Shown: positions 47,936-58,454, numbered from the stretch's first letter. The stretch: 64,000 nucleotides of DNA from Neisseria arctica (GCF_022870905.1 NZ_CP091510.1:124001-188000), one strand, 5' to 3'. The notes: generated by a model not told the origin, from the letters alone. Program-made: numbers and translations.

Positions 47936-49120
47936 ATGGATCTTATGGAACGGGAATCGTGGGTAAGATTGGCGCTCACTCCTTACATAGGAGCGGAGCG
48001 CTTTTTGGCTTTACTTAAGCGTTTTGGAAGTGCTTCTGCTGCTTTGTCCGCACCATTGGTCCAAGTGCGCGATATTTTGAATCATAGGTTGGCCGAGCAA
48101 GCATGGGATGATGCGCAGGGGAAAGCACAAAGGGCGGCAGAAGCCGCTTTAAAGTGGGAAGATCAGGATGGATGCCGTTTAATGCTGCTATGCGACGAAG
48201 ATTACCCGTCAATTTTGACTGAAGGGATTACTCCTCCTCCTTTACTTTTCTTGCGGGGAAACCAGGATTATTTGCATTGTTCTGCGGTAGCCATTGTCGG
48301 CAGCCGCCATGCGACACCTCAGGCCATAAGGATTGCGCGTGATTTTGCCGAAGAATTGAGCGGTTGCGGTGTTGTTGTGGTATCAGGTATGGCAGCGGGG
48401 ATTGATACTGCCGCGCATCAGGGGGCACTTAAACGGAGCGGCGGTACGATAGCCATATGGGGCACAGGTATGGATTTCATCTATCCGCGTAGTAATCAGG
48501 CTTTGGCTTATCAAATAGCCGAGCAGGGATTAATTATCAGTGAGTTTCCGCTAGGTACACGTTCTCTTGCCGGGAATTTCCCGCGTCGTAATCGTATTAT
48601 CGCCGCTTTGGCACAGGCAACATTGGTTGTGGAGGCGGCTCCCGAATCAGGTTCGTTGATCACCGCACGTTTGGCGGCAGAAATGGGGAGGGAGGTAATG
48701 GCCGTTCCAGGTTCAATTGATAATCCCCGCAGCAAAGGTTGTCATAAGCTGATTAAAGAGGGTGCTAAATTAGTAGAGTGTTTAGATGATATTGTGCAAG
48801 AGTGCCCCCGGCTGTTGCAAAAACAGCTGATGTCATCATATTCTATATATAAGCAAAGCTACAGCGAAACAGAATCGGCTGTGCAGCAACCATCTAGTGT
48901 ATCGACACCTAGTCCTGCATCAATTAATGTAGAAATGAATTCTAAGGCTGATGCACTATTGGATGCTATGGGTTATGATGCAGTCCATCCCGATAGTTTG
49001 GCACTGGCAACAAGCTTGCCGGCAGATGAGATTTATGCACGCCTGCTTGAGTTGGAATTAGAAGGTGTGATCGCATCTATGCCGGGTGGGCGTTACCAAC
49101 GTATAAAGAGAAATCATTAA
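47936..49120 (+). CDS. dprA: DNA processing protein DprA
   Basis: 394 residues from the ATG at 47936, six bases after GGGGA; an earlier TTG (47924) is in frame but overlaps that site. DprA loads RecA on incoming single-stranded DNA during natural transformation, fitting the uptake sequences across the window. Seen: an N-terminal SAM-like domain, the Rossmann fold with GSRHATPQAIR and SGMAAGIDTAAH, GSLITARLAAEMGREVMAVPG, and a C-terminal winged-helix-like (DML1) domain after about residue 320. Confidence 0.95.
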   Translation: MDLMERESWVRLALTPYIGAERFLALLKRFGSASAALSAPLVQVRDILNHRLAEQAWDDAQGKAQRAAEAALKWEDQDGCRLMLLCDEDYPSILTEGITPPPLLFLRGNQDYLHCSAVAIVGSRHATPQAIRIARDFAEELSGCGVVVVSGMAAGIDTAAHQGALKRSGGTIAIWGTGMDFIYPRSNQALAYQIAEQGLIISEFPLGTRSLAGNFPRRNRIIAALAQATLVVEAAPESGSLITARLAAEMGREVMAVPGSIDNPRSKGCHKLIKEGAKLVECLDDIVQECPRLLQKQLMSSYSIYKQSYSETESAVQQPSSVSTPSPASINVEMNSKADALLDAMGYDAVHPDSLALATSLPADEIYARLLELELEGVIASMPGGRYQRIKRNH

Positions 49121-49129
49121 GGAAATATA

Positions 49130-49594
49130 ATGGCAGAAATGGCTGAGGTCATCGCCTTTTTAATTGAACAGTATCAGGATTTTGAGGCTTGCCCGCCTCC
49201 TGATGACTTAGGGCGGATTTTAGAAGATGTGGGTTTTGATGAAGCACAAATCCATAATGCCCTGATGTTATTAGGCGTGTTGTCCGATAGTGAAGGATCT
49301 ACGGTTCATGCATATCGTTCTGATGCCTTACGTATCTATACTGCGGAAGAGGCGGATGTGTTACCCTCGGACGTGATGGGCTTGCTACATTTCTTGCAAG
49401 CCGAAGGTGCGGTAAATGGGGAGCAGCGTGAGTTTGTAATTCATGCTCTTTTGCATATGCCGCCGGAAGAAATTACGGTGGATATGGCTAAGGTGTTAAC
49501 CTTGCTGGTGTTGTGGGCGCATAAATCAGAACTTCCGGTATTGATTGGTGATGAATTGATGATGGCACTGCACGGTAAAGCCGTGATGCATTAA
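49130..49594 (+). CDS. smg: Smg/DUF494 family protein
   Basis: 154 residues, the usual length. Family marks are the N-terminal [12 protein letters not shown] and acidic composition. The gene sits between dprA and topA as in many proteobacteria. Function unknown; it starts 9 bp after dprA and should be co-transcribed. Confidence 0.88.
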   Translation: MAEMAEVIAFLIEQYQDFEACPPPDDLGRILEDVGFDEAQIHNALMLLGVLSDSEGSTVHAYRSDALRIYTAEEADVLPSDVMGLLHFLQAEGAVNGEQREFVIHALLHMPPEEITVDMAKVLTLLVLWAHKSELPVLIGDELMMALHGKAVMH

Positions 49595-49626
49595 ATTTAG
49601 GTCAGGCGTCGCCTAAATACAGATAA

Positions 49627-49664
49627 TTTCAGACGGTCTAGGTATATAAAAAGGCCGTCTGAAA
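49627..49664 (+). terminator. terminator after smg
   Basis: TTTCAGACGGTCT (49627-49639) with AGGCCGTCTGAAA (49652-49664): an intact and a one-base-changed uptake core pairing with one G-U or mismatch. Confidence 0.6.
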
Positions 49665-49820
49665 CCAAATTGGGTACAAGCAAAATCAAGTATTTAAAGT
49701 GCATTGGCGAAAATACCGCTGCTGCGATTGATTTGATTATATTAAAGATGTGAGTTGCGCTGCTTGATATTTCCTTCTAAAGATAAAGCAACTCCGAACG
49801 AAGAAACCTGAGAACAGAGA

Positions 49821-52130
49821 ATGGCTAAAAAATTATTGATTGTCGAATCACCTTCAAAAGCCAAAACATTGAAAAAATATTTAGGCAGTGATTTTGAAAT
49901 CCTTGCCTCTTATGGTCATGTGAGAGATTTGGTGCCGAAAAACGGGGCCGTTGATCCTGACAATGATTTTGCAATGAAATATCAATTGGTGGCTCGAAAC
50001 AGTAAGCATGTCGATGCTATTGTGGCTGCGGCTAAAGAGGCCGAAAGCTTGTATCTCGCAACCGACCCGGATAGGGAAGGTGAGGCTATCTCTTGGCATT
50101 TGCAGGAAATTCTAAAAAGCAAGCGCGGTTTGAAAAATATCAAACCGCAGCGAGTAGTGTTTCATGAAATCACCAAAAATGCCGTTTTGGATGCGATTGC
50201 GAATCCTCGTGAATTAGAGGTTAACTTAGTCGATGCCCAACAGGCACGACGTGCGTTGGATTATTTGGTTGGTTTTAATCTTTCTCCGCTGTTGTGGAAA
50301 AAAATCCGTCGAGGCCTTTCTGCTGGGCGTGTGCAAAGCCCAGCCTTGCGTTTGATTTGTGAGCGCGAAAACGAAATTAAAGCATTTGAAGAGCAAGAGT
50401 ATTGGAGTATTCACTTAGATAGTCATAAAGGCCGCGGTAAGTTTACGGCTAAATTGGCACAATATAAAGGCGAAAAAGTTGAGCAGTTTACATTTGTCGA
50501 TGAGGCTGCTCAGGCGGGAGTATTGAAAAATCTTGAGGGATTTGATGCCCAAGTTGTTGGCGTAGAAAAGAAAAAACGCAGTCGAAATCCTTCGGCCCCT
50601 TTTACTACCTCTACTATGCAACAAGACGCAGTCCGTAAGCTAGGTATGACAACCGACCGCACTATGCGTACCGCACAGCAATTGTATGAAGGTATAGATG
50701 TCGGGCAAGGGGCAATCGGTTTGATTACCTATATGCGTACCGATAGCGTAACGCTGTCTGATGAAGCGCTCACCGAAATCCGCCATTACATTGAAAATAA
50801 AATAGGTAAGGATTATCTTCCCAGTAGTGCCAAACAATATAAAACTAAGTCGAAAAATGCCCAAGAGGCACATGAGGCTATCCGTCCGACATCGGTATAC
50901 CGTACCCCTGAAAGCGTAAAACCTTTTTTGAGTGCAGATCAATTCAAATTATATCAAATGATTTGGCAGCGCACTGTCGCTTGTCAGATGGCTCCGGCTA
51001 AGTTTGATCAAACTACAGTTGATATTGCTGTAGGTGAAGGTGTGTTCCGCGTAACCGGCCAAGTACAGACATTTGCAGGTTTTCTGAGCGTTTACGAAGA
51101 AGGTACTGATGAAGGTAATGAAGGTGAAGATGAGAAAAAGTTGCCTGAAATGAAAGAAGGCGACAAGTTGCCGGTTGACCGCCTTTATGGAGAGCAGCAT
51201 TTCACCAGCCCGCCTCCGCGTTATAACGAAGCGACTTTGGTGAAAGCATTGGAAGAATTCGGTATTGGTCGCCCTTCTACTTATGCCAGTATTATTTCAA
51301 CGTTAAAAGAACGTGAATATGTTACGCTCGATCAAAAACGTTTTATGCCTACGGATACTGGAGATATCGTCAACAAATTCTTAACCGAGCATTTCGCCCA
51401 GTACGTTGATTACCATTTTACCGCTAAGCTTGAAGACCAATTAGATGATATTGCTAACGGTAAACGCAAGTGGGTGCCGGTCATGAGCCAGTTTTGGAAA
51501 GGCTTCAGTAAACAAGTTGAAGAAAAAGAAGGTATCGAGCGAGCTAAATTTACAACCGAAGAGTTGGATGAGATCTGTCCTAAATGCGGCAACCACAAAT
51601 TGCAAATCAAATTTGGGCGTATGGGGAGGTTTGTTGCCTGCGCGGGTTACCCCGAATGTAGTTATACCCGTAATGTTAATGAAAATGCGGAACAGGCGGC
51701 GGAACGTATAGCCAAAGAAGCTGAGGAGCAGGCCGAATTAGACGGACGTGAATGCCCGAAATGCGGAGGCGGTTTAGTATATAAATACAGTCGAACCGGC
51801 AGTAAATTTATCGGGTGTTCAAACTATCCGAAGTGTAAGCATATAGAACCTTTAGAGAAGCCTAAAGATACTGGTGTTGCTTGCCCGCAATGTCAAAAGG
51901 GCCACTTGGTTGAGCGGAAGTCGCGCTATGGCAAATTGTTTTATAGTTGTAGCACTTATCCTGATTGTAACTATGCAACATGGAATCCGCCGATTGCGGA
52001 GTCTTGTCCAAAGTGTAATTGGCCGGTGTTGACGATTAAGACAACGAAACGTTGGGGAGTTGAAAAGGTTTGCCCGCAGAAAGAGTGTGGTTGGAAAGAA
52101 CAGATAGAAGCTCCTGAATCGAAAGAATAA
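49821..52130 (+). CDS. topA: DNA topoisomerase I
   Basis: 769 residues. Type IA enzyme that relaxes negative supercoils. Seen: Toprim segment LLIVESPSKAKTL with ATDPDREGEAIS, active-site Tyr304 in LITYMRTDS, and a C-terminal region with several four-cysteine zinc ribbons (starting CPKCGNHKLQIKFGRMG), shorter than in E. coli TopA. Ribosome binding site GAGAA is weak. Bounded by terminators. Confidence 0.95.
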   Translation: MAKKLLIVESPSKAKTLKKYLGSDFEILASYGHVRDLVPKNGAVDPDNDFAMKYQLVARNSKHVDAIVAAAKEAESLYLATDPDREGEAISWHLQEILKSKRGLKNIKPQRVVFHEITKNAVLDAIANPRELEVNLVDAQQARRALDYLVGFNLSPLLWKKIRRGLSAGRVQSPALRLICERENEIKAFEEQEYWSIHLDSHKGRGKFTAKLAQYKGEKVEQFTFVDEAAQAGVLKNLEGFDAQVVGVEKKKRSRNPSAPFTTSTMQQDAVRKLGMTTDRTMRTAQQLYEGIDVGQGAIGLITYMRTDSVTLSDEALTEIRHYIENKIGKDYLPSSAKQYKTKSKNAQEAHEAIRPTSVYRTPESVKPFLSADQFKLYQMIWQRTVACQMAPAKFDQTTVDIAVGEGVFRVTGQVQTFAGFLSVYEEGTDEGNEGEDEKKLPEMKEGDKLPVDRLYGEQHFTSPPPRYNEATLVKALEEFGIGRPSTYASIISTLKEREYVTLDQKRFMPTDTGDIVNKFLTEHFAQYVDYHFTAKLEDQLDDIANGKRKWVPVMSQFWKGFSKQVEEKEGIERAKFTTEELDEICPKCGNHKLQIKFGRMGRFVACAGYPECSYTRNVNENAEQAAERIAKEAEEQAELDGRECPKCGGGLVYKYSRTGSKFIGCSNYPKCKHIEPLEKPKDTGVACPQCQKGHLVERKSRYGKLFYSCSTYPDCNYATWNPPIAESCPKCNWPVLTIKTTKRWGVEKVCPQKECGWKEQIEAPESKE

Positions 52131-52146
52131 ATAACCACGTATTATA

Positions 52147-52172
52147 AGGCCGTCTGAAATTTCAGACGGCCT
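52147..52172 (+). terminator. inverted uptake-sequence terminator after topA
   Basis: Perfect 26 bp palindrome: AGGCCGTCTGAAA (52147-52159) and complement (52160-52172), 17 bp past the stop. Confidence 0.75.
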
Positions 52173-52319
52173 CGTTGTGAAAGCAGTATGCCAGTAAAAA
52201 TTGGTAAGTAATTTTTCAATATGAAATATGAGGGGTTGATGAATGTGCTAAATAGTGCATCAAACTGTTTGGCAGGCAAAAGCCCCTTTCTGATTCGTTG
52301 TTTAAGCGAGTAGTTTATT

Positions 52320-52880
52320 ATGAAAAATATTAAACATAACAATCAAGTGCGAATTATTGGAGGCCAGTGTAGAGGGAGGAAATTAAATTTTTCTGATGCA
52401 GAGGGATTGCGCCCTACCCCGGATATGGTGAGGGAGAAGTTGTTTAATTGGTTAGGACAGGATTTAACTAACAAGCGTGTTTTAGATCTTTTTAGTGGTA
52501 GCGGAGCTCTTGGCTTTGAAGCCGCATCTCGTTGTGCCAATACAGTGGTGATGGTAGAAAAGAATCAGAAAACTGCCGCACAGTTACGAAAAAGCATAGT
52601 GGATTTGCAACTGCATCAAGTCGAAATAGTATGTGCAGACGGGTTAGATTATTTAAAAAGACCTACTATAGGAAAATTTGATATGGTGTTTTTAGACCCT
52701 CCGTTCAGCTGGTCTCGGTGGCCATTGCTATTTAACTTGCTAAACAACTGCTTGAACGAGGATGCCATGGTATATATTGAGGCGGGGAGCTTTCCGGAAT
52801 TGCCTGGATATTTGCAAGCGTACCGTCAAGGGCGGTCTGGGAAAAGTTTTTTTGAGTTATTAATCTATAGCGGCAAGTGA
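52320..52880 (+). CDS. rsmD: 16S rRNA (guanine-966-N2)-methyltransferase RsmD
   Basis: 186 residues. It methylates G966 in the 30S P-site region. Marks: RIIGGQCRGRKL, RPTPDMVREKLFNWLG, DLFSGSGALGFEAASR (SAM site) and the catalytic DPPF. AT-rich third positions compared with neighbours. A poor ribosome binding site (GCGAG) precedes the ATG. Confidence 0.93.
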   Translation: MKNIKHNNQVRIIGGQCRGRKLNFSDAEGLRPTPDMVREKLFNWLGQDLTNKRVLDLFSGSGALGFEAASRCANTVVMVEKNQKTAAQLRKSIVDLQLHQVEIVCADGLDYLKRPTIGKFDMVFLDPPFSWSRWPLLFNLLNNCLNEDAMVYIEAGSFPELPGYLQAYRQGRSGKSFFELLIYSGK

Positions 52881-52954
52881 CTGAATAAATAGCATTTAAT
52901 AACTATTCTCAAATTGAAATAATCATTAAATCGAGCTATTGGCTAGTTAGAATA

Positions 52955-52963
52955 TGATATAAT
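52955..52963 (+). promoter_or_regulatory. extended -10 promoter of the ferredoxin gene
   Basis: TGATATAAT: perfect TATAAT (52958-52963) with the TGn extension; no -35 needed. Leader of about 40 nt. Confidence 0.6.
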
Positions 52964-52996
52964 CCACCGTTAATCGGTTTTGAATTATTTCTATAA

Positions 52997-53260
<264 letters not shown>

Positions 53261-53315
53261 ATTATTTAAAAATATTGAGTTATAAAGTTTCTTTGTTGAA
53301 ATTTAAAAAACATAC

Positions 53316-53344
53316 TTGACGTGTGTTTTAAGAGTCTATATTAT
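53316..53344 (+). promoter_or_regulatory. strong promoter of the tRNA-tuf operon
   Basis: TTGACG (53316-53321), 17 nt, TATTAT (53339-53344), then GCG before the start region, as is common for stable-RNA promoters. The start would be near 53351, a few bases before tRNA-Tyr. Confidence 0.75.
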
Positions 53345-53358
53345 TGCGTTTCTCTTTT

Positions 53359-53442
53359 GGAGGGATTCCCGAGCGGTCAAAGGGGGCAGACTGTAAATCT
53401 GTTGCGTAAGCTTCGAAGGTTCGAATCCTTCTCCCTCCACCA
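53359..53442 (+). tRNA. tRNA-Tyr (GTA)
   Basis: 84 nt including encoded CCA. Acceptor arms GGAGGGA and TCCCTCC pair fully; anticodon GTA at 53393-53395; a long variable arm (GTTGCGTAAGC region) and TTCGAATC T-loop, as in a class II tRNA. Confidence 0.97.
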
Positions 53443-53482
53443 AAATCCAATCTAGTTTTGGAGCAGAGAAACTGGTAAGTAT

Positions 53483-53556
53483 GCGGGTGTAGCTCAATGG
53501 TAGAGCAGAAGCCTTCCAAGCTTACGGTGAGGGTTCGATTCCCTTCACCCGCTCCA
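53483..53556 (+). tRNA. tRNA-Gly (TCC)
   Basis: 74 nt including CCA. Acceptor GCGGGTG pairs with CACCCGC; anticodon loop CTTCCAA with anticodon TCC; T-loop TTCGATT. Confidence 0.97.
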
Positions 53557-53572
53557 AATTACAGCATAGAAT

Positions 53573-53647
<75 letters not shown>

Positions 53648-53698
53648 TCAAGATTATAAATTTATCCAAACTTAAAGCTTAGGAATAGGAAGATTGCC

Positions 53699-54883
53699 AT
53701 GGCTAAAGAAAAATTCGAGCGGAGCAAACCGCACGTAAACGTTGGCACCATCGGTCACGTTGACCATGGTAAAACCACTCTGACTGCTGCCCTGACCACC
53801 ATTTTGGCTGAAAAATTCGGCGGTCAAGCCAAAGGTTACGACCAAATTGACAATGCCCCGGAAGAGAAAGCCCGTGGTATTACCATTAACACTTCTCACG
53901 TAGAATATGAAACCGAAACCCGCCACTACGCACACGTAGACTGCCCGGGTCACGCCGACTATGTGAAAAACATGATTACCGGTGCCGCTCAAATGGACGG
54001 CGCTATCTTGGTAGTATCTGCTGCCGATGGTCCTATGCCGCAAACTCGCGAGCACATTTTGTTGGCCCGCCAAGTAGGCGTTCCTTACATCCTCGTGTTC
54101 ATGAACAAATGCGACATGGTAGACGATGCCGAGTTGTTGGAATTGGTTGAGATGGAAATCCGCGACCTGTTGTCAAGCTACGACTTCCCCGGTGATGACT
54201 GCCCGATCGTTCAAGGTTCTGCATTGAAAGCTTTGGAAGGTGATGCTGCTTACAAAGAAAAAATCTTTGAACTGGCAGCTGCTTTGGACAGCTACATCCC
54301 GACTCCTGAGCGTGCTGTGGACAAACCGTTCCTGTTGCCGATCGAAGACGTATTCTCTATTTCAGGCCGCGGTACAGTAGTAACCGGTCGTGTAGAGCGC
54401 GGTATCATTCATGTAGGCGACGAGATTGAAATCGTTGGTTTGAAAGAAACCCAAAAAACCACTTGTACCGGTGTGGAAATGTTCCGCAAACTGCTGGATG
54501 AAGGCCAAGCCGGTGATAACGTAGGCGTATTGTTGCGCGGTACCAAACGTGAAGAGGTTGAGCGTGGCCAAGTATTGGCTAAGCCCGGCACCATCACTCC
54601 GCACACCAAGTTCAAAGCCGAGGTGTATGTATTGAGCAAAGAAGAAGGTGGTCGTCATACTCCGTTCTTCGCTAACTACCGTCCGCAATTCTACTTCCGT
54701 ACTACTGACGTTACCGGTGCGGTAACTTTGGAAGAAGGTGTGGAAATGGTAATGCCGGGTGAAAACGTGGCTATTACCGTAGAGCTGATTGCTCCGATCG
54801 CGATGGAAGAAGGCTTGCGCTTTGCGATTCGCGAAGGTGGCCGTACTGTAGGTGCAGGTGTTGTTTCTACCGTAATCGCTTAA
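53699..54883 (+). CDS. tuf: elongation factor Tu
   Basis: 394 residues. It brings aminoacyl-tRNA to the ribosome. GTPase motifs GHVDHGKT (19-26), DCPGHADY and NKCD are intact. Codon use is strongly biased, as expected of a very highly expressed gene (for example uniform AAA for Lys and CGT/CGC for Arg). It lies between tRNA-Thr and tRNA-Trp. AGGAAGA precedes the ATG. Whether a second tuf copy exists cannot be seen here. Confidence 0.98.
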   Translation: MAKEKFERSKPHVNVGTIGHVDHGKTTLTAALTTILAEKFGGQAKGYDQIDNAPEEKARGITINTSHVEYETETRHYAHVDCPGHADYVKNMITGAAQMDGAILVVSAADGPMPQTREHILLARQVGVPYILVFMNKCDMVDDAELLELVEMEIRDLLSSYDFPGDDCPIVQGSALKALEGDAAYKEKIFELAAALDSYIPTPERAVDKPFLLPIEDVFSISGRGTVVTGRVERGIIHVGDEIEIVGLKETQKTTCTGVEMFRKLLDEGQAGDNVGVLLRGTKREEVERGQVLAKPGTITPHTKFKAEVYVLSKEEGGRHTPFFANYRPQFYFRTTDVTGAVTLEEGVEMVMPGENVAITVELIAPIAMEEGLRFAIREGGRTVGAGVVSTVIA

Positions 54884-54892
54884 TCTAGTTTG

Positions 54893-54968
54893 AGGCCAGT
54901 AGCTCAATTGGTAGAGTATCGGTCTCCAAAACCGAGGGTTGGGGGTTCGAGACCCTCCTGGCCTGCCA
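54893..54968 (+). tRNA. tRNA-Trp (CCA)
   Basis: 76 nt including CCA. Acceptor AGGCCAG pairs with CTGGCCT; anticodon CCA at 54926-54928; T-loop TTCGAGA. It starts 10 bp after the tuf stop. Confidence 0.97.
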
Positions 54969-54973
54969 AATAA

Positions 54974-55005
54974 AAAACTAACCGGCCTTATGCCGGTTAG
55001 TTTTC
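54974..55005 (+). terminator. terminator or attenuator between tRNA-Trp and secE
   Basis: AAAACTAACCGGC (54974-54986), 5 nt loop, GCCGGTTAGTTTT (54992-55004), then CTTTTT. It lies just 21 bp before the secE start, and no separate secE promoter is apparent, so termination is probably partial. Confidence 0.75.
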
Positions 55006-55025
55006 TTTTTATAAATGGGTGCAGA

Positions 55026-55478
55026 ATGACAGACAATACGCCGCCGGAAGATGGTTTGGTACCTAGAGGCCCAGTGAGAGTTGATAGTCGGTCAGTAGAT
55101 CGACAAGAACCTCGGGGGGCGGGCAAACTGGTTGATATCTTTAAGCTTGGTATTGCAATTGCTTTGGTTTTGGGTGGTTTGTGGGCTTTTTATGGTTTTG
55201 CAAATTATCCAAATTATATTAGGGCATTATTTCCTGTATTTGGTGTAGTGCTTGGTTTGATTATAATTTTTTATTGGTGCGGTTTTGGCCGAAGCTTTAT
55301 CCGGTATGTACATGATTCGGTATCGGAGTTTAAAAAGGTTGTTTGGCCGGCGCGTAATGATGCAGTTCGAATGACTATGTTTGTCATTGCATTTGTTGCC
55401 GTGTTGTCAGTCTTTATCTACTTGGTAGATGCGCTGATTTCTTGGTTATTTTTTGATATTCTGTTGAAGAGGGGATAA
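55026..55478 (+). CDS. secE: preprotein translocase subunit SecE
   Basis: 150 residues from the ATG at 55026; the open frame before it runs through tRNA-Trp and is not coding. Three hydrophobic helices are visible (about 38-58, 66-86 and 118-145), the long E. coli-like form. The conserved [15 protein letters not shown] amphipathic segment precedes the last helix. The ribosome binding site is weak (GGGTG). nusG follows after 2 bp. Confidence 0.93.
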   Translation: MTDNTPPEDGLVPRGPVRVDSRSVDRQEPRGAGKLVDIFKLGIAIALVLGGLWAFYGFANYPNYIRALFPVFGVVLGLIIIFYWCGFGRSFIRYVHDSVSEFKKVVWPARNDAVRMTMFVIAFVAVLSVFIYLVDALISWLFFDILLKRG

Positions 55479-55480
55479 AA

Positions 55481-56014
55481 ATGTCTAAACGTTGGTATGT
55501 TGTGCAGGCTTATTCCGGCTTTGAAAAAAATGTGCAAAAAACCTTAAAAGAACGTATTGCTCGAGAGGGTATGGAGGATTATTTCGGGCAGATTTTGGTT
55601 CCTGTTGAAGAAGTTATTGATATTAAGAATGGCCGTAAAACCATTAGTGAGCGTAAATTTTTCCCGGGTTACGTACTTGTGGAGATGCAAATGACTGATG
55701 ATTCTTGGCACTTAGTGAAGAGCACACCTCGAGTTTCAGGTTTTATTGGCGGTACGGCTAATCGACCTACTCCGATTTCTCAGCGTGAAGTTGATGCTAT
55801 TTTGCAACAAGTACGTTCCGGTGTTGATAAGCCGAAACCTAAAGTTGAGTTTGAAGTTGGGCAGCAAGTGCGTGTCAATGAAGGACCTTTTGCAGACTTT
55901 AATGGCATAGTTGATGAAGTTAATTACGAGCGTAATAAATTGCGTGTATCTGTACAAATTTTTGGGCGAGAAACTCCTGTTGAACTTGAATTTAATCAAG
56001 TTGAAAAAATTTGA
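55481..56014 (+). CDS. nusG: transcription antitermination protein NusG
   Basis: 177 residues. N-terminal NGN domain ([16 protein letters not shown]) that binds RNA polymerase and a C-terminal KOW domain (about 125-177, [14 protein letters not shown]) that binds Rho or S10. AGGGGAT site before the ATG. Co-transcribed with secE. Confidence 0.97.
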   Translation: MSKRWYVVQAYSGFEKNVQKTLKERIAREGMEDYFGQILVPVEEVIDIKNGRKTISERKFFPGYVLVEMQMTDDSWHLVKSTPRVSGFIGGTANRPTPISQREVDAILQQVRSGVDKPKPKVEFEVGQQVRVNEGPFADFNGIVDEVNYERNKLRVSVQIFGRETPVELEFNQVEKI

Positions 56015-56048
56015 ACTAAAAGTTTGTTTGAATGAGTAGTTGTTTTGC

Positions 56049-56077
56049 TTGAAAAAAGATTGAATATATTCTATAAT
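56049..56077 (+). promoter_or_regulatory. promoter of the rplK operon
   Basis: TTGAAA (56049-56054), 17 nt, TATAAT (56072-56077). Leader of about 58 nt, where the L1 autoregulation site would be expected. Confidence 0.75.
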
Positions 56078-56141
56078 TTTCGGTCTGTTTTTGGGGAGCG
56101 AGTGTCTCGCGTTATACCCGTTTATTTAGGAGTAATTTAAA

Positions 56142-56570
56142 GTGGCAAAAAAAATTGTAGGCTACATTAAGCTGCAGATCCCTGCAGGCAAAGCCAATCC
56201 ATCACCTCCGGTTGGTCCTGCTTTGGGTCAGCGTGGTTTGAATATTATGGAGTTTTGTAAAGCATTTAATGCTGCAACTCAAGGTATGGAGCTTGGCTTG
56301 CCAATACCTGTTGTGATTACTGCCTTTGCGGATAAATCATTTACTTTTGTAATGAAAACCCCTCCCGCTTCTGTTTTGTTGAAAAAGGCAGCAGGTTTGC
56401 AAAAAGGCAGCTCTAATCCGCTAACTAATAAAGTTGGTAAGGTAACTCGTGCTCAGTTGGAAGAAATTGCTAAAACGAAGCAGCCTGATTTGACTGGTGC
56501 TGATTTAGATGCGTGTGTGCGTATCATTGCAGGTAGCGCCCGCTCAATGGGCTTGGATGTGGAGGCTTAA
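56142..56570 (+). CDS. rplK: 50S ribosomal protein L11
   Basis: 142 residues, GTG start at 56142 with TAGGAG upstream. Binds 23S rRNA in the GTPase centre. [21 protein letters not shown] and the proline-rich [15 protein letters not shown] are family marks. rplA follows after 2 bp. Confidence 0.97.
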   Translation: MAKKIVGYIKLQIPAGKANPSPPVGPALGQRGLNIMEFCKAFNAATQGMELGLPIPVVITAFADKSFTFVMKTPPASVLLKKAAGLQKGSSNPLTNKVGKVTRAQLEEIAKTKQPDLTGADLDACVRIIAGSARSMGLDVEA

Positions 56571-56572
56571 TC

Positions 56573-57268
56573 ATGGCGAAGGTATCTAAACGCTTAAAAG
56601 CATTACGCGCTTCTGTTGAAGCAAATAAGCTGTATTCGATTGATGAAGCTATTTCATTAGTAAAATCAGCAGCAACTGCCAAGTTTGATGAATCTGTAGA
56701 CGTTTCGTTTAATTTGGGTGTTGATCCGCGTAAATCTGATCAAGTTATCCGTGGTTCGGTTGTGCTGCCTAAAGGTACGGGTAAAACCACTCGTGTCGCT
56801 GTATTTACTCAAGGTGCTAATGCTGATGCAGCTAAAGAAGCTGGTGCAGATATTGTAGGTTTTGAAGATTTGGCGGCTGAAGTAAAGGCTGGTAATCTGA
56901 ATTTTGATGTTGTAATTGCTTCTCCAGATGCAATGCGCATTGTAGGTCAGTTGGGTACTATTTTAGGCCCCCGTGGCTTAATGCCGAACCCTAAAGTAGG
57001 CACGGTAACGCCTAATGTTGCAGAAGCAGTTAAAAATGCGAAAGCTGGCCAGGTTCAATACCGTACTGATAAAGCAGGTATTGTGCATGCAACTATTGGT
57101 CGTGCGTCTTTTGCCGAAACTGATCTGCGTGAAAACTTTGATGCCTTGCTTGATGCTGTTGTTAAAGCCAAGCCAGCTGCAGCTAAAGGTCAATACTTGA
57201 AGAAAGTGGCTGTATCTAGCACTATGGGTTTGGGTGTTCGTGTTGATACTTCAAGTGTTAACAGTTAA
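56573..57268 (+). CDS. rplA: 50S ribosomal protein L1
   Basis: 231 residues. L1 stalk protein, and in E. coli the translational repressor of its own operon. Marks: [13 protein letters not shown] and [15 protein letters not shown]. Full length. Confidence 0.97.
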   Translation: MAKVSKRLKALRASVEANKLYSIDEAISLVKSAATAKFDESVDVSFNLGVDPRKSDQVIRGSVVLPKGTGKTTRVAVFTQGANADAAKEAGADIVGFEDLAAEVKAGNLNFDVVIASPDAMRIVGQLGTILGPRGLMPNPKVGTVTPNVAEAVKNAKAGQVQYRTDKAGIVHATIGRASFAETDLRENFDALLDAVVKAKPAAAKGQYLKKVAVSSTMGLGVRVDTSSVNS

Positions 57269-57288
57269 TTTCTTAATTTAAGAATTTT

Positions 57289-57348
57289 CAAGCGGCTTTT
57301 TCATTGGATAGAGTCGCTTGTTATGGGCTACTTAAAAATTTTAAGTAG
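57289..57348 (+). repeat. two hairpins between rplA and the L10 leader
   Basis: CAAGCG (57289-57294) can pair with CGCTTG (57315-57320), and CTACTTAAAA (57328-57337) with TTTTAAGTAG (57339-57348). These may be processing or attenuation structures in the 247 bp spacer before rplJ. Confidence 0.5.
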
Positions 57349-57350
57349 AT

Positions 57351-57415
57351 GTCCAAGACCGTAGGGATCTTTCTTTGATTTAATTGCTTGCGCCCTACGC
57401 AGACGGTAGTCCTGA
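57351..57415 (+). promoter_or_regulatory. L10 leader (ribosomal protein autoregulatory RNA)
   Basis: The segment shows the L10-leader pattern: GTAGGGATC pairing with GCCCTAC around an internal loop, then CGCAGACGGTAGTCCTG. In bacteria L10-(L12)4 binds this leader and represses rplJ-rplL translation. Position ahead of rplJ fits. The GACGG in it is part of the leader, not an uptake sequence. Confidence 0.8.
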
Positions 57416-57515
57416 ATCAAACCACTTCACTTGTGAAATGTCAAATTTAGGTTGCCGCGCTGGTGAAATACTATAAAAAATGGTATTTCTTTTTTTAAAC
57501 AGTGGGAGGTAGACC

Positions 57516-58016
57516 TTGAGTCTCAATATTGAAACCAAGAAAGCAGCCGTAGAAGAGATTAGCAATGCTATTGCAAATGCTCAAACTATGGTGATTGCTG
57601 AATATCGCGGTATCAGTGTTGCCAATATGACTGAGCTCCGCGCTAATGCTCGTAAAGAGGGTGTATATTTACGCGTCCTAAAGAATACATTAGCTCGTCG
57701 TGCGGTTGAGGGTACTTCATTTGCAGCTTTGGCGGATCAAATGACTGGTCCGTTGGTGTATGCTGCATCAGAAGATGCCGTGGCAGCAGCAAAAGTACTG
57801 CATCAGTTCTCGAAAAAAGACGATAAAATCGTTTTGAAAGCAGGTTCTTACAATGGTGATTTGCTGGATGTAGCTCAAGTAACAGAGCTTGCATCTATCC
57901 CGAGCCGTGAAGAGCTGTTGTCGAAACTGTTGTTTGTTATGCAAGCTCCTGTTTCTGGCTTTGCACGTGCATTGGCTGCGTTGGCTGAGAAAAAAGCTAG
58001 CGAAGAAGCTGCATAA
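57516..58016 (+). CDS. rplJ: 50S ribosomal protein L10
   Basis: 166 residues with a TTG start at 57516, preceded by GGGAGG; no ATG or GTG lies near. [15 protein letters not shown] and the [16 protein letters not shown] segment are family marks. The C-terminal helix carries the L7/L12 binding site. Use of TTG in a heavily expressed, autoregulated gene is notable. Confidence 0.96.
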   Translation: MSLNIETKKAAVEEISNAIANAQTMVIAEYRGISVANMTELRANARKEGVYLRVLKNTLARRAVEGTSFAALADQMTGPLVYAASEDAVAAAKVLHQFSKKDDKIVLKAGSYNGDLLDVAQVTELASIPSREELLSKLLFVMQAPVSGFARALAALAEKKASEEAA

Positions 58017-58068
58017 TCGTTTGTTACACTGAGATTATTTTTAATACAATATTTGGAGTTTAAATAGC

Positions 58069-58437
58069 ATGGCTATTACTAAAGAAGACATTTTGAATGC
58101 AGTTGAATCTTTAACCGTAATGGAATTGAACGAGCTGGTTAAAGCTTTTGAAGAAAAATTTGGTGTTTCTGCTGCTGCCGTTGCAGTTGCTGGCCCTGCA
58201 ACTGCTGGTGCTGCTGCTGAAGAGAAAACTGAGTTCGACGTGATCTTGGCTTCTGCTGGTGATCAAAAAGTTGGCGTAATTAAAGTAGTACGTGCAATTA
58301 CTGGTTTGGGCTTGAAAGAAGCTAAAGATATGGTTGACGGTGCTCCTAAAACTGTTAAAGAAGGTGTTTCTAAAGCTGAAGCTGAAGATATTCAGAAACA
58401 ACTGGAAGAAGCAGGCGCTAAAGTCGAAATTAAATAA
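58069..58437 (+). CDS. rplL: 50S ribosomal protein L7/L12
   Basis: 122 residues. N-terminal dimerisation domain, an alanine-rich hinge (about 36-50) and a C-terminal factor-binding domain ([20 protein letters not shown]). Highly biased codon use. TTTGGAG site before the ATG. Confidence 0.98.
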   Translation: MAITKEDILNAVESLTVMELNELVKAFEEKFGVSAAAVAVAGPATAGAAAEEKTEFDVILASAGDQKVGVIKVVRAITGLGLKEAKDMVDGAPKTVKEGVSKAEAEDIQKQLEEAGAKVEIK

Positions 58438-58454
58438 TTTGATTTTATGTATTG

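Noticed and set aside
54362..55126. 254-codon minus-strand frame across tuf and tRNA-Trp
   Set aside because: Shadow frame caused by the strong codon bias of tuf; it also runs through a tRNA.
57395..57412. Uptake sequence near rplJ (GCAGACGG)
   Set aside because: Only GACGG is shared; it is part of the L10 leader structure.
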